NCBI RefSeq assembly: GCF_002838835.1
Contig: NZ_NHPP01000009.1
Span: forward strand, 124,001-188,000
DNA from: Siphonobacter sp. SORGH_AS_0500
GTDB lineage: Bacteria > Bacteroidota > Bacteroidia > Cytophagales > Spirosomataceae
Length of the DNA: 64,000 nt
Direction of reading: 5' to 3'
Positions within the stretch are counted from its first letter, which is position 1. Every line of letters begins with the position of its first letter. The notes below the pieces were generated by a model. That model saw nothing but the letters and a program-made list of their open reading frames with translations, had not been told where the DNA came from and ran no database searches. Below are positions 10,483 to 20,473 of the stretch, one piece after another. Made by a program: the position numbers and the translations under genes.

Positions 10483-11247
10483 TTAAGCCACGCCGAAGGG
10501 CTTCACAATCTCCAGAACCGCTTCTTTAGTCAGCGGTTCATCAAACGCTTCAGTCACTACGATATCCGAAAATCCGGGTCCTAACGTGCGAACGTCTACC
10601 TTTTGAACGGTATTTTCTTCGCCCGCATAAACGGCAGCAGGAGCTCCATCACTTTCATTTTTGGTTACCCACACCCGTCCTTCCCGCAAACGGCGTACTT
10701 CAGCAGCATGACGAGCCTCTACAGCGTGAATTTGCAAAGCCGTGGTCAGTTCAGGTAACTTATAGAGTTTGGGAGCCTGCCCTTTATAGGCCCGAACGCC
10801 CGTATCTTCAAAAGCCTGAGCAACGATTAGAAACGTCTGATAATTAGTAAATACGTCTGGAAAGGCATCGTATTTCAAGGCAGGTTTAGGAGCCGCAGCG
10901 GCTCCTAAAGCGGTTTGCAAGAGCTTCACGTGGGAAGCTTCGTGTTTGTGAATCTGCTCGAAAACAGGACGGTCTGCACCAAAATCGAACGTGGCCTCGG
11001 CCAAGGCTTTTTTGTAGAAATCCTCTTCGAGGTATTCCAGCTTCAAAGCAAAATTAAGTACTTCCTGAACTTCGGTTGATTGAGCAAAAGCCTCCTGTGA
11101 AATGGAAGCCAAAGCCATGGGTAAGGCCACAGCCGTAGCCGCTTTACTGCCTTTTCTCAGGAAAAACCGTCTGGAATAAAACGAGAGCTTTTCAGGAGCG
11201 TCTGCGTCGACGCTTTCAATATCAGAAAACAGTTGAAAAATATTCAT
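10483..11247 (-). CDS. Ferritin-like domain protein with Tat-type leader
   Basis: A 254-aa protein with a twin-Arg leader (YSRRFFLRKG followed by a hydrophobic stretch ending EAFAQ) and a ferritin-like four-helix bundle. The helices carry spaced Glu/His residues: LEYLEEDFY, HKHEASHVKLL, FEDTGVRAYKG and HAVEARHAAEVR. This is the periplasmic ferritin-like family of Bacteroidota (rubrerythrin-like, DUF4439-related). The Tat signal suggests it folds, perhaps with metal bound, before export. It follows a paralogue by 77 bp on the same strand, so the two are probably co-transcribed. The true role (metal storage or oxidant defence) is not shown by the sequence. Confidence 0.9.
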   Translation of the reverse strand: MNIFQLFSDIESVDADAPEKLSFYSRRFFLRKGSKAATAVALPMALASISQEAFAQSTEVQEVLNFALKLEYLEEDFYKKALAEATFDFGADRPVFEQIHKHEASHVKLLQTALGAAAAPKPALKYDAFPDVFTNYQTFLIVAQAFEDTGVRAYKGQAPKLYKLPELTTALQIHAVEARHAAEVRRLREGRVWVTKNESDGAPAAVYAGEENTVQKVDVRTLGPGFSDIVVTEAFDEPLTKEAVLEIVKPFGVA

Positions 11248-11324
11248 TGACTGGATTGTTCAAAGGATGCATGAATAGGGTAAAGCAGCACCTAACAGGT
11301 GTGTTTGATACTTCAAAACGGACC

Positions 11325-12047
11325 TTAAGCCTTGGGCAGGCGTTCCGCAGAAATTTTTTGCTGAATGAAGGGCTGAGCCATCATGACAACTTGCGGCGGC
11401 AAGAAGGCCCGATCCAAACCCGTATCCGTAGTGATGATATCATCCCCCGCAAAACCCATCGCTTGCGATTTTGGGTGTAATAAATCACGCAATAAAGCAG
11501 CGTGACGAGCTTCCACCGACACGATTTTTCCCGACAAAGCCAGTAGCTCCATATCCGTTACAAATCTTCCGGCTCCATTTAAGGCCGCCACTCCCAAGTC
11601 TTCAAACGTATGACCTGTTTTCAACACACTCTCGCGACTGGAAAAGTCTACGGAAGAAAAATTAGGCGTCAGCATGGGAATCGCTTTATCGCCCAGCAGG
11701 TATTTGAAGAGCTCCAGGTGCGTTCGCTCCCGGTCGCGTAAATCCGTAAAGAAGGCCAGTTCTTCAGAAGAGATGTTCGCATAAGGCGTTTGAACTACCT
11801 GCGAATAAAAAGCCACTTCGAGCTGTTCCTGGGAATAAGCCAGGTTCATGATTCCTACATCACCTGCTCCTAAATCTACCGCTCCGTTTAAAGGAGCAGG
11901 TCTGTGATCTTCGCAGGCAAGCGTAGTCAAAGCCATGGCAGAAACAGAAGAAATGCCTGCAAACCGAAGAAACGTTCGACGGCCCACGGAAGATTTGGAG
12001 CCAATGAGATCACCCGACGTAGGGGTGTCTGAAGAAAAAATTGACAT
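11325..12047 (-). CDS. Ferritin-like domain lipoprotein-like protein, Tat leader
   Basis: A 240-aa paralogue of the next gene. The leader has the twin-Arg motif GRRTFLRFAG and the hydrophobic region ends at ALTTLAC, so it may be a Tat-exported lipoprotein. The helix residues expected for a di-metal ferritin-like bundle are present: YSQEQLEVAFY, RDRERTHLELF, TFEDLGVAA and SVEARHAALLRDL. First gene of the two-gene unit. The AT-rich upstream region should hold the promoter. Confidence 0.9.
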   Translation of the reverse strand: MSIFSSDTPTSGDLIGSKSSVGRRTFLRFAGISSVSAMALTTLACEDHRPAPLNGAVDLGAGDVGIMNLAYSQEQLEVAFYSQVVQTPYANISSEELAFFTDLRDRERTHLELFKYLLGDKAIPMLTPNFSSVDFSSRESVLKTGHTFEDLGVAALNGAGRFVTDMELLALSGKIVSVEARHAALLRDLLHPKSQAMGFAGDDIITTDTGLDRAFLPPQVVMMAQPFIQQKISAERLPKA

Positions 12048-12556
12048 AAATGGGCTTGAAAAAGATGAATAGTATTGCCCAGATAAATTAGTTATTGTGA
12101 ACTTTTATAAATGAACCGTAAGTACTTATTTCATTTATAAAGTAACAATAGTAGTGTAATACTGTTCTTGCATTCGTCCTATTTACCACTCTGTAAAGTA
12201 AGACTCACAATTGAGTATTCTTTTACTTACTAATCATCAAAAGCAGTTAAACCGCAAGCCCTATAAAAAAACAGATACCAATATATACATACACCTAATT
12301 CACTCATTATGAGCAAATAATTACTATTTATTTCCGATTCAATTTATTATTTGTCGCTTACTCATGAGAGGTATTTTTCTCAAAAAAGTACAATATACCA
12401 AGATTTAGGGGGGATAAAATAAATCACTTATTATGCTATCATTTAGCGTTTAATTTTTCACTATTACTTAATTTAAGTATTATGTATTTATTCAGCTTAA
12501 TTAACCTTTTTATACTTCATTAAAAGCAATAACTAGAGCGATATAGACAAAATAAA
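12048..12556. other. AT-rich intergenic region
   Basis: About 500 very AT-rich bases upstream of the ferritin-like operon. It probably holds that operon's promoter. I saw no ORF with coding character, no strong hairpin and no repeat before the terminator at 12557. Confidence 0.5.
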
Positions 12557-12586
12557 ACCCGTTAAACATAAGTACGTTTAACGGGT
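12557..12586 (-). terminator. Terminator of the SusCD operon
   Basis: An 11-bp perfect stem (ACCCGTTAAAC / GTTTAACGGGT) with an 8-base loop, followed on the minus strand by TTTTATTTTG. It lies 31 bp past the last gene of the sus-like operon. Confidence 0.85.
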
Positions 12587-12617
12587 CTGATTACGTCTGT
12601 TTACTAGGGTACTCTCC

Positions 12618-13199
12618 TTAACGGCTTACCACATTTACCCGGTAGTAAAAGGGAGAACTATAGAAAGCTCCTCCAGTAATGTTGGCTCCGGTATTGTTAG
12701 CGTTAAAGCTCTGACCCGTAGTGAGTTTCATCGTCCCACGGATTTCAAAGTAATCCCCTACGTTTATACTGTCAGCGGGGAGCTTCAAGGTAGTCAGGGC
12801 CTCTGTAGCCGTTACTGAAATCACCGTCCGCGGATAACCCGTTGTATCGTTTTTGGCAAAGGCCGAAGCGGCAATGGATTTTAAAGTCAGCGGGTTTACC
12901 GAAGCGTTACTGCCCCGGCTTCGGGTGTTATCAACAAAACCAATCGTTAAATCATAAGAAGATAAATAACTTCCTTTATTAGGCGTAATTGCCTCGGCAA
13001 CAAAGCTCATAGCCGTGCTTGAGAGAGCAGCCTTATTAAAGAAGAACGTACTGGATAATACCGGGTAAGGCGTTACTGTGCGAACATAACCGCCGTTTTC
13101 CATTTCTTCAGTATCGATCCGGTTGATCATATCGGTTTTACAGGCCAGCATAGCCGTAGCCAGCAAACCTAGGATCAGTTTATTTTTCAGTGCAATCAT
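12618..13199 (-). CDS. Lipoprotein encoded downstream of SusD, function unknown
   Basis: A 193-aa protein with a lipoprotein signal (LGLLATAMLAC, Cys about residue 20). The rest looks like beta-sandwich surface sequence (GDYFEIRGTMKLTTGQSF). It sits 27 bp after the susD gene and before the operon terminator. By position it may be a surface-exposed accessory binding lipoprotein of the SusCD system, as SusE/SusF-type genes are. I do not recognise the family from sequence. Confidence 0.85.
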   Translation of the reverse strand: MIALKNKLILGLLATAMLACKTDMINRIDTEEMENGGYVRTVTPYPVLSSTFFFNKAALSSTAMSFVAEAITPNKGSYLSSYDLTIGFVDNTRSRGSNASVNPLTLKSIAASAFAKNDTTGYPRTVISVTATEALTTLKLPADSINVGDYFEIRGTMKLTTGQSFNANNTGANITGGAFYSSPFYYRVNVVSR

Positions 13200-13226
13200 G
13201 TGTCTGATTATCAGTAATTTTTACCT

Positions 13227-14866
13227 TTATTTTAACAGATTCGCTGCGTTGTTATCCCAGAAAACGGGCACGGTAACTCCGGCTTTTTGCTTAGCATTGG
13301 CGTTACGATTGATGTAGGAAGCCGGGTAATATACCGAGCGAGGAAAAGAGCCCGGATTAGCCTCCAAAGCTGGTTGCATATTCGCGGGCTTACCCGTTCG
13401 GCGGTACAGGTTATAGGATTCAACACCATTCCCGTATAGGGCCAACCAGTATTCCGTGGCAATCACGTTCAGGCGAGCGTCATCGGTTGTGGCAGCGTCG
13501 TAGTTCTCAAGCACTTTGGCTACGTACTTGCTGACTTCCGTCGTCCAGACAATATTATTAGCCGCTTCGAAGCTGGTAATCTTACTACTTTCGGTGGTGG
13601 CTAAGGCCATGGCTCGCACATCGGCCATCGACTTTTCAACGGCTGATTGTAACAGACTCCGTGCCGAACCCGTCGTACCCAGAGTCAGGCTGATTCTGCC
13701 AGCATAAAGTCTACAAACGAACGCATGATAATAGGCTGAATACCTGCTCCACCTGCTCCGGCTCCTAAAAACACGCCTGTTCCGGCATTGTTATCGTAAA
13801 GGCCACCGGCAGGGTATACCCCAAAAGCCGTCCGCAGTAATCCATCGGGTGGAATACCTTCGTTATTCAAGTGATCGCGTCCCCAGTAGCCCACATCCGT
13901 TGGCAAGCAGAAGAAATCCGACGCCGAAAAGTGATTAGGTTTTGAGTTAGTAATGCAACGAAGAGCGTTTACGTCCGTCGGATTTTTAATCGTTTGACGG
14001 TAGAAATAAAACCGCATCCGGGGATCAACGAAACCCTTGGAGTAATACATCGTTCCCATGTAGGAATTCGACTGATAATCTCCAGCTCCGGTGTTACTAT
14101 ACCCATACCTCGGGTGACGCGTATCAGGATTGGTCAAGTTCGAGCCATACTTAAAGGTAAAGTTCTGATCCGCCGACGAGATGAGTTTTCCTCCAGCAAT
14201 CAGGGCATTAATAGCCGTAGTTGACCCCGACTTATCTACTAACCGACGGTTAAGATAGGCCTTTAACTTGAGTGAATTCGCCGTTCTGGTCCAATTGTCT
14301 TTACTGGCAGAGAAGTAAAGATCACTCGAAGGACTACTCGCCGAATTAGCCGCAAAATTGGAAATAGCGTCATTTAAATCCTTAAGTGCCACTTCATAAA
14401 CGGTAGCTCCGGCATCCACTTTGGGATTAAAATTGGCTGGATCAATCGCTTCGGAGTAAGGCACATCGCCGAACATATCTACCAGATTCAGAAGAACCGA
14501 AGCCCGAATTGTGCGGGCAATTCCCGCGTGTACATACAATTGCGAGCTTTCCGCCAGCGGAATAAGCGTTTTAATATCGGTTAACAAGCTGGCATACGCT
14601 CTACTCCAGGTATCATCATAGTTACTAGGCGAAACGGCGTTTTCGTAAATAGCCGATCCCTGATTCAGCATTCGGGTTAATCGCATGCCCGGATCACTCA
14701 CCTGATTGAAGTGTGTGGCATAATTCAGCTGAATATTGTTAAGCAAATAGTTAATATCAGTGTTGCTGTTGGTTACGGCATTGGGGTTATCGAGCAGATC
14801 CAGCTTACAGGAGCTTACACTCAATGTTAGTGCCGCCAGCAAAGCGAAACTTAATTTCTTGATCAT
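13227..14866 (-). CDS. SusD/RagB-family nutrient-binding lipoprotein, frameshifted
   Basis: Outer-membrane lipoprotein lid of a SusCD uptake complex. The lipobox is LTLSVSSCKLD. The helical SusD body is seen from LNNIQLNYATHFNQ on, with typical ARTIRASVLLNLVDMFGDVPYSEA (TPR-like helix pair). The first frame ends at SFVDFMLAESA. Adding one C at 13688-13689 (GG on the plus strand) continues as LTLGTTGSARSLLQSAVEKS into the C-terminal part, which ends FWDNNAANLLK. The span is 1640 bp, one base short, 546 aa after repair. It belongs to the SusD/RagB_2-like type with a long N-terminal domain. Encoded 27 bp after susC. Confidence 0.93.
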
Positions 14867-14893
14867 CTTTTTATATTTTCGGATGAGTATGGA

Positions 14894-17800
14894 TTAGAAG
14901 GTTAGCTTGACGGTACCTCCCAGACGGCGAGAACTTGGTCCCGTCAGGAATTCAAAACCTAGCCCATTTCCTACACCCAGACCCAGGTTATCGGTATCAA
15001 AATTGAGTCCTTTAGGAAAGTGAATAGCTCTGTACCAGAGGTTATTACCCGTAAAAGACAGCGATGCTCCTTTGATTGCTAGCTACTAAACCAAGCTTTA
15101 GGGAACTGATACGACAGCGAAGCCTCCTGCAAACGAATGGTCGAGCCGTCATAAATACGGCCTTCGTCGCCAAAGAAGTAGTAGTTATTAAAGTAGAAAT
15201 CCGAGGCAGTGATCTGGATATCATTCGGAGTTCCGTCGAGTTTCACACCAGGAACAATGATGGTCTGTGCACGATCAAAACCGCCGTTCTTACCCATCGC
15301 CAGATCCACCATTCCCCGACCCAGCAGTGCTCCTGCCGTCGTAGAATACATGGCTCCGCCGTGGCGGTAAGAAATCATGAAATCCAGCGTAAAACCTTTG
15401 TAAGAGAAGCTATTAATCAAGCTTGTAGTAAAAGCAGGGTTAGGATCACCTAACACGACGGGACTAGCCGTAGATAATAAGTAACCATCACCACCGACAA
15501 TAAGCTGTCCCTGTTCGTTCCGACGGAAACCGATGCCTTTAATTACGTTAAAAGGCTGACCTACTACGGCGTAGTTACCCAGCGTTCCGCCAAAACCTGA
15601 GATCTGTACTTCCTGAAGCGTTCCACCCAGGTCTACTACTTTGGGTTTGTTACGGTTAAAGACCACCGTTGCATTCCAGGTAAAATCTCCCCGGCTAATG
15701 GGCGTCATCGTTACGCTGGCTTCGATACCTTCATTTTTGATTTTACCAATGTTGGTCGTCGTAGCTGTATAACCCGTTGAAGCATCCAGAGGAGAATTGG
15801 TAATCAGATTCCGCGTGATACGCCGATAAGCCGTCAGATCAAAGCTAACTTTATTATTCAGGATTTTACCTTCCACACCTGCTTCGTATTCGGTGTGTAA
15901 TTCAGGTTTAAGATTGGGGTTACCCAGTGTGTTATTCACCGACTGCGACTGCAAAGCTGTTCCGCTGGCAGAAAGCCAGGCACGAGCGTTCTGATCGAGG
16001 ATGTTTCGGGTAGAGTAAGGATAAGGGAAGCCTGCTGACGTTCCAACGCCCGCTCTTACCTTTAAAAAGTTAACTACATCCGAATGCATGCCGAAGGCGT
16101 TGTAGGCACGAAGGAAAGGCTGGCCGAAGGATAGAAAATCCGGCGGTTGGGTATCTCAACAGTAGAAGTCCAGTCGTTACGACCCGCTAAATTCAAGTAC
16201 AGATAGTTGTTGAAATCGGCGGTTACCTCTCCGAAAACCCCTATACGGGTTTGCTCAACTTCACTGTCAAAAGCAACGTTATTAATAAAATTACTATGAC
16301 GGAAGAGACCACGAGCTAACTGATTTTCACTAGTGGCACCCGAATAACGTGTGTAATCGTTCCGCATGTTTCCGCCTGCACGGGCCGAAAAGCTAAACTT
16401 CTCACCAAAGGACTTGGAGTAGGACAAGATCATACTGTTATCCCAGATCGTATTCTGAATGTCGTAGGTCGCGTAAAAACCGTTGACATAGGACACACCG
16501 CCTTTGTTCAGCATGTACCGCTGCTTTTCAATATAGGTGTCTAAACCAACTTTATATAAAAGTGTGAGGTCTTTCGCCAAATCGAAGGTGAACGTAGTAG
16601 CCGAGAAAACCCGGTTTACCTGACCTGTAGTCTTGTAATTTTTAAGAATCCAACGAGGGTTAGGAATATCATTTCCACTTCTGAAATAGACTGTGCTACC
16701 GTCGATAGGATTTTCAAAAGGCCAGCCCATCAAATCCACTTGACGCGGCGTGTACATCACGTTCGCCAGTACCGAAGGGAAGTTCAAAGCGTTATTACCC
16801 GTACCTCCACTCAACGGGGGTGAATACTGATCCGTATTAGTGAAGTTAAATGAGGTAGTAACCTGTAGCTTTTTGGTTAACTGAGCATTTAGGCCCGTGC
16901 CCAGCGTGATTTTCTTAATGCCATTTTCAGGAACATAGCCCTGCTCAGCATTGTATCCTGCCGAGATATTATAGCTCACCCGATCCGTTCCACCCGAGAT
17001 ATTAAGGGAAGTATTGGAAATCTGACCCGTGCGGAAAAAGTCCCGTACGTTATTTGGATAAATCTGTAACCGGTAAGGACCCTGAGAAGCGACATAATCG
17101 GCAAAGGCTCCCCGCAGAGCGGCATTTGAGAAATTGGCGTAAGGGTGCGTCGATAAGGCTGTGTTTTTATTTTGAGAAGGATACGCATAGGCTTCGTCGA
17201 GCGTTGGACCAAAGTTACTAAAGAAGTACCCTAAGTTTTGCTGGAATCCACCGATGTATTTATCAGTATAATGCGGTAAGTGAGCCCGGTTGGTAAAGTA
17301 AGATTGCGTAACAGAGAACTCGGTTGGACGAGCTTTTTTCGTTCCGTTTTTAGTCGTTACCAAGATTACGCCGTTCCGGCCCTGATCCCCGTAGGTTACC
17401 GTTGCCGCCAGGCCTTTCAGTACGGTTACATTTTCAATATTATTGGGGTCCAGATCCATAAAACGGCTGGAAGACGACTGCCCACCCTCGGTAAAATTAC
17501 CCCGACCGTTGGTATTGGAGTTAAATGGTACCCCATCGACTACAAATAGCGGTTGTGTAGAACCCGTAATGGAAGAAAACCCACGAATGTTGATGCTGGT
17601 ACCCGTACCTGATACCCCGGAGGTAGAGGTAATATTTACACCAGGAATCTTGCCTTGTAAGACGCGGGCAATGTCGGGTTGGGGCCTATTCTCGAGCTGC
17701 TTCTGTTCTAAAGTGGTAACTGAATAACCCAGAGCTTTCTTTTCGCGGACGATCCCCTGAGCGGTTACCACGACTTCCTGCAAGCCTTTCGCGTCGGAGG

Positions 17801-18089
17801 CCATAGCTACATCCACCGTCGTTTGATTCCCCACTTCTACTTCCTGAGTGAGCATACCTACTGAGCTAAAAACCAGCGTGGTGGTACTTCCCGAAATAGT
17901 GAGGCTAAACATACCACGGGCATCTGTATTTGTACCCGTTCCGGTGTTTTTGATTCGCACTGTGACCCCTGGCAGGGCCGTTCCGTCGTCAACAAACGTG
18001 ACTTTACCGGTGATCTTGCGATCTTGGGCCCAGGCAGACGTCCAGGCCAAGCACATCATCCCTAGGATGAAGTACAGAGATTTTTTCAT
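14894..18089 (-). CDS. SusC/RagA-type TonB-dependent receptor, two frameshifts
   Basis: Outer-membrane barrel of the SusCD complex, driven by TonB. The ATG at 18089 (MKKSLYFILGMMCLAWTSAW then AQ) gives a proper signal peptide, so the longer frame from 18176 is not used. A carboxypeptidase-regulatory-like domain covers about residues 28-105, the plug follows (VTAQGIVREKKALGYS, NIRGFSSI, PLFVVDGVPFNS, VLKGLAATVTYGDQGRNGVI), then the barrel. Two single-base losses break it: at 16100-16101 (FVPT then NAFGMHSDVVNFLKV after repair) and near 15084 (FPKAWFS then KLAIKGASLSFTGNNLW). The C-terminus is SSRRLGGTVKLTF. Repaired length 1065 aa. The transported nutrient is unknown, as no glycosidase or peptidase lies beside it. 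Confidence 0.93.
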
Positions 18090-18291
18090 ATAAGGTAGTT
18101 TTGGTTTTGGGGTAACTGCTGTAAAGATATTACCTATTATCAAAAATTTTATAAAAGTATATTTATAAAATTTCAATAGGTTATTTAAGTACTAAGGCAC
18201 ATCAAAAAAATATAATTTGGCAAAGCTTACCCTTTATGTACTTTTCGCAATTAGCCTTAATTATTACACCTGACGAAGAGGTATGAAATAC

Positions 18292-18339
18292 AAGGCCCTG
18301 CTTTAGTTCTGATCGGGATCAGAACTAAAGCAGGGCCTT
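18292..18339. repeat. Perfect 23-bp palindrome with 2-base centre
   Basis: The arms 18292-18314 and 18317-18339 are exact inverted copies (first 20 bases of the left arm AAGGCCCTGCTTTAGTTCTG) around GG. There is no T run on either side. It lies between the divergent susC and the small gene at 18552, not behind any gene, so a simple terminator role does not fit well. The rest of 18090-18551 is AT-rich, probably the susC promoter region, and holds no recognised gene. Confidence 0.8.
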
Positions 18340-18551
18340 AGGACGTTCTTATTACGACAAGTACGTCAATTTATGAGTAGAGTCTCCTCTTGGCAATACA
18401 GAAATAGCTACAATAGCAAGGCAGGCAGGATGAGCTCGAGCTTATTAATACGGAAAATTTATTTCTTAAATAAGTGAATTATTTATTTTTATAGCTTAAC
18501 TAGGGTACGGTTTTTTAGTCTTATAGTTGCAACAAGTAAACCTTTACGACC

Positions 18552-18731
18552 ATGAATACCCATGAAGAAAGGAGTAAAGTTACTCCTAAGCCCCAGCCAC
18601 AACCTAATTATGAAGGCAATCAGGAAGAACCTTCCAGTGTAGAAACCAGAGAAAATTCCGATTTTCCTAACACTGATTCTACCTTATTAGAAAAGATTAT
18701 TGAAAATATCGAAGAGGGTTCTAAAAAATAA
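18552..18731 (+). CDS. Small acidic hypothetical protein (59 aa)
   Basis: A 60-codon frame from the ATG at 18552 to TAA at 18731. The product is hydrophilic and acidic, rich in Pro, Glu, Asn and Ser in the first half (SKVTPKPQPQPNYEGNQEEP) with a short predicted helix at the end (TLLEKIIENIEEGSKK). No signal or membrane segment. It is followed 14 bp later by a clear terminator, which supports a real transcription unit. I do not recognise the family. Confidence 0.6.
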   Translation: MNTHEERSKVTPKPQPQPNYEGNQEEPSSVETRENSDFPNTDSTLLEKIIENIEEGSKK

Positions 18732-18744
18732 CAACTTCCACCTG

Positions 18745-18787
18745 GCAAAAAGCCGCCCACTGTCTAATAGCAGGGACGGCTTTTTGC
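18745..18787. terminator. Bidirectional terminator
   Basis: Stem GCAAAAAGCCG(C)CC against GGGACGGCTTTTTGC with A-rich and T-rich flanks on both sides. It lies between the convergent small gene (18552) and the EnvC-like gene (18804) and can serve both. Confidence 0.8.
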
Positions 18788-18803
18788 TTTTATACGACAT
18801 TGG

Positions 18804-20435
18804 TTACTTACCAGCCAACCATCCTTCGGGGTTCAGCTTGCCAGTGCCTTTCCAAATCTGAAAATTAATTTCAGCACCTCCATCGGGATCCGCTTTCGCT
18901 GTTCCAATGACCTGCCGGGCGTTTACCCGTTGACCTTCAGATACGGATGCACTGGAAAGTTTAGCGTAAATGGTAAAGTATTCTCCGTGCTGAATCGTAA
19001 CTACCGTTCCTACGCCCGCAAGTGAAAATATATTTCTAACAATGCCATCATAAACGGCCCGAACGGGTTCGCCAACATTAGTAGCAATATCCACACCCAG
19101 ATTTTTCACCGAGATTCCGGGCATGGGTGAGTGTACACCAAAATGCTCAGAGATATATCCCGAACGAACAGGCCAGGGCAAGCGGCCTCGGGAAGAGCCA
19201 AAGGTAGCTCCAGCTTCAGCCTCGGGAGCAGCCGCAATGGCTCGGGCTTCCGCTTTACTTTTGACTACCTCTTCAGCAGAAGGAGCTTTAGCTAAGGCCT
19301 CGTCCGCTTTTTCGATAATTTCTTTGGCTTTTTCAGGCGTTGGAGCGGCGGCAGCCTTCGCCGCAGCTTCGGCTCTGGCCCGGGCGGCGGCTTCGCGTTC
19401 TTCGGCCTGCTGGCGGGCAATTCGCTCGCGTCTGAGGCGTTCTTCGCGTTCGCGGGCGGCCCGCTGAATTTCCCGTTCAATCACAACCCGAATCATGTTA
19501 TCGAGTCGATTAATGGCTTTGGTACGCTCCGTAAGCTCCGATTTAAGGGTATTTTCCTGTTTACTTAACTCGTTGACGACAACGGCCTGCCGCTCTTTTG
19601 TTTCTTCTAAAGACTCATTTTCTTTCACCTGAGCCTGTAAAACGTCTTTTTTACGAACCTGTTTGTACTTAATGGTTTGCTGCTTGGTATTTAACTCTCC
19701 CCGCACTTGCTCAATGTGCCGGGCCTGGTTTTTGCGGGCATCCGTATACTGACGCAGGTATTGGTACCGCATCACCAGCGAGTTAAAGCTATTGGCCGAG
19801 AATAAAAAGCTGAGTTTATTATACGTGTTGGCCGTTTTCGAAGCTGCAAAGACCATGGCCGCGTATTCTTTCTTAAGGTTTTTTAAATCCCGGGCCAGAC
19901 CAGCCGATTGTACCGAGAGGCCTTTCATCTCGCTGTTCAATAAATTTATATCCTGAGCCAGCAGATCTATTTGCTTGGTCTTGGTTTCAATTTTGCTGTT
20001 GAGGGCTTTCAATTCGGTTAAGGTGGCCGTTTTTTTAGTGGCAGTCTGCCCTAGTACACGGTTGATTTCCCGGATTCGCTCCTGATTTTGCTGTTTTTCG
20101 GCTTCCAGTTGCTGACGACTTTGCTTGATGACCATCTCATCTCCACCCCCTGACGAAGTCTTCCGGGAAGTGGGCCGACGGGTAGTCGTCTTTTTAACGG
20201 GAACCTGCTGCTTTTTAGGAGCGACCTTTGCCGATGCCTTCTGCCCTGAAGCTTTCTTAGCCTTTGAGGCAGGCTGCTGACGCTGAGTCGTTTTTTTCTT
20301 CCCTTTTTGAGCGTGAGCTTCCGACATGGGCACTAAAAACAGGAAAAGCCCTACTCCCAGATACAGAAGAGAGGGCCGCCGCAGCCAATGGAGTATAGAA
20401 TGACGTTTGGGGGTACTCAAGATTTTAAAAGACAA
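18804..20435 (-). CDS. EnvC/NlpD-like murein hydrolase activator (coiled coil + degenerate LytM domain)
   Basis: A 543-aa envelope protein. It has an N-terminal signal anchor (about residues 22-42, ending AHAQ), a Lys-rich linker, a long coiled coil (about 100-350) and a C-terminal LytM/M23 domain (about 415-540). In active M23 peptidases the motifs are HxxxD and HxH. Here the first His is replaced (KNLGVDIAT) and the HxH region reads YFTIYAKL, so the zinc site is lost. As in EnvC, it is therefore more likely to activate cell-wall amidases during division than to cut peptidoglycan. It is the last gene of a cluster with DUF4292 (38 bp gap), TPR and nucleotidyltransferase genes that is often conserved in Bacteroidota. 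Confidence 0.92.
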   Translation of the reverse strand: MSFKILSTPKRHSILHWLRRPSLLYLGVGLFLFLVPMSEAHAQKGKKKTTQRQQPASKAKKASGQKASAKVAPKKQQVPVKKTTTRRPTSRKTSSGGGDEMVIKQSRQQLEAEKQQNQERIREINRVLGQTATKKTATLTELKALNSKIETKTKQIDLLAQDINLLNSEMKGLSVQSAGLARDLKNLKKEYAAMVFAASKTANTYNKLSFLFSANSFNSLVMRYQYLRQYTDARKNQARHIEQVRGELNTKQQTIKYKQVRKKDVLQAQVKENESLEETKERQAVVVNELSKQENTLKSELTERTKAINRLDNMIRVVIEREIQRAAREREERLRRERIARQQAEEREAAARARAEAAAKAAAAPTPEKAKEIIEKADEALAKAPSAEEVVKSKAEARAIAAAPEAEAGATFGSSRGRLPWPVRSGYISEHFGVHSPMPGISVKNLGVDIATNVGEPVRAVYDGIVRNIFSLAGVGTVVTIQHGEYFTIYAKLSSASVSEGQRVNARQVIGTAKADPDGGAEINFQIWKGTGKLNPEGWLAGK

Positions 20436-20473
20436 ATAGTTAAACCAGTATAATTGAGGCCTTTCAGACCAAC

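Noticed and set aside
13227..18089. True decay of the SusCD locus as pseudogenes
   Set aside because: Both genes are otherwise intact and the breaks are single homopolymer losses, the same kind as in housekeeping hisI.
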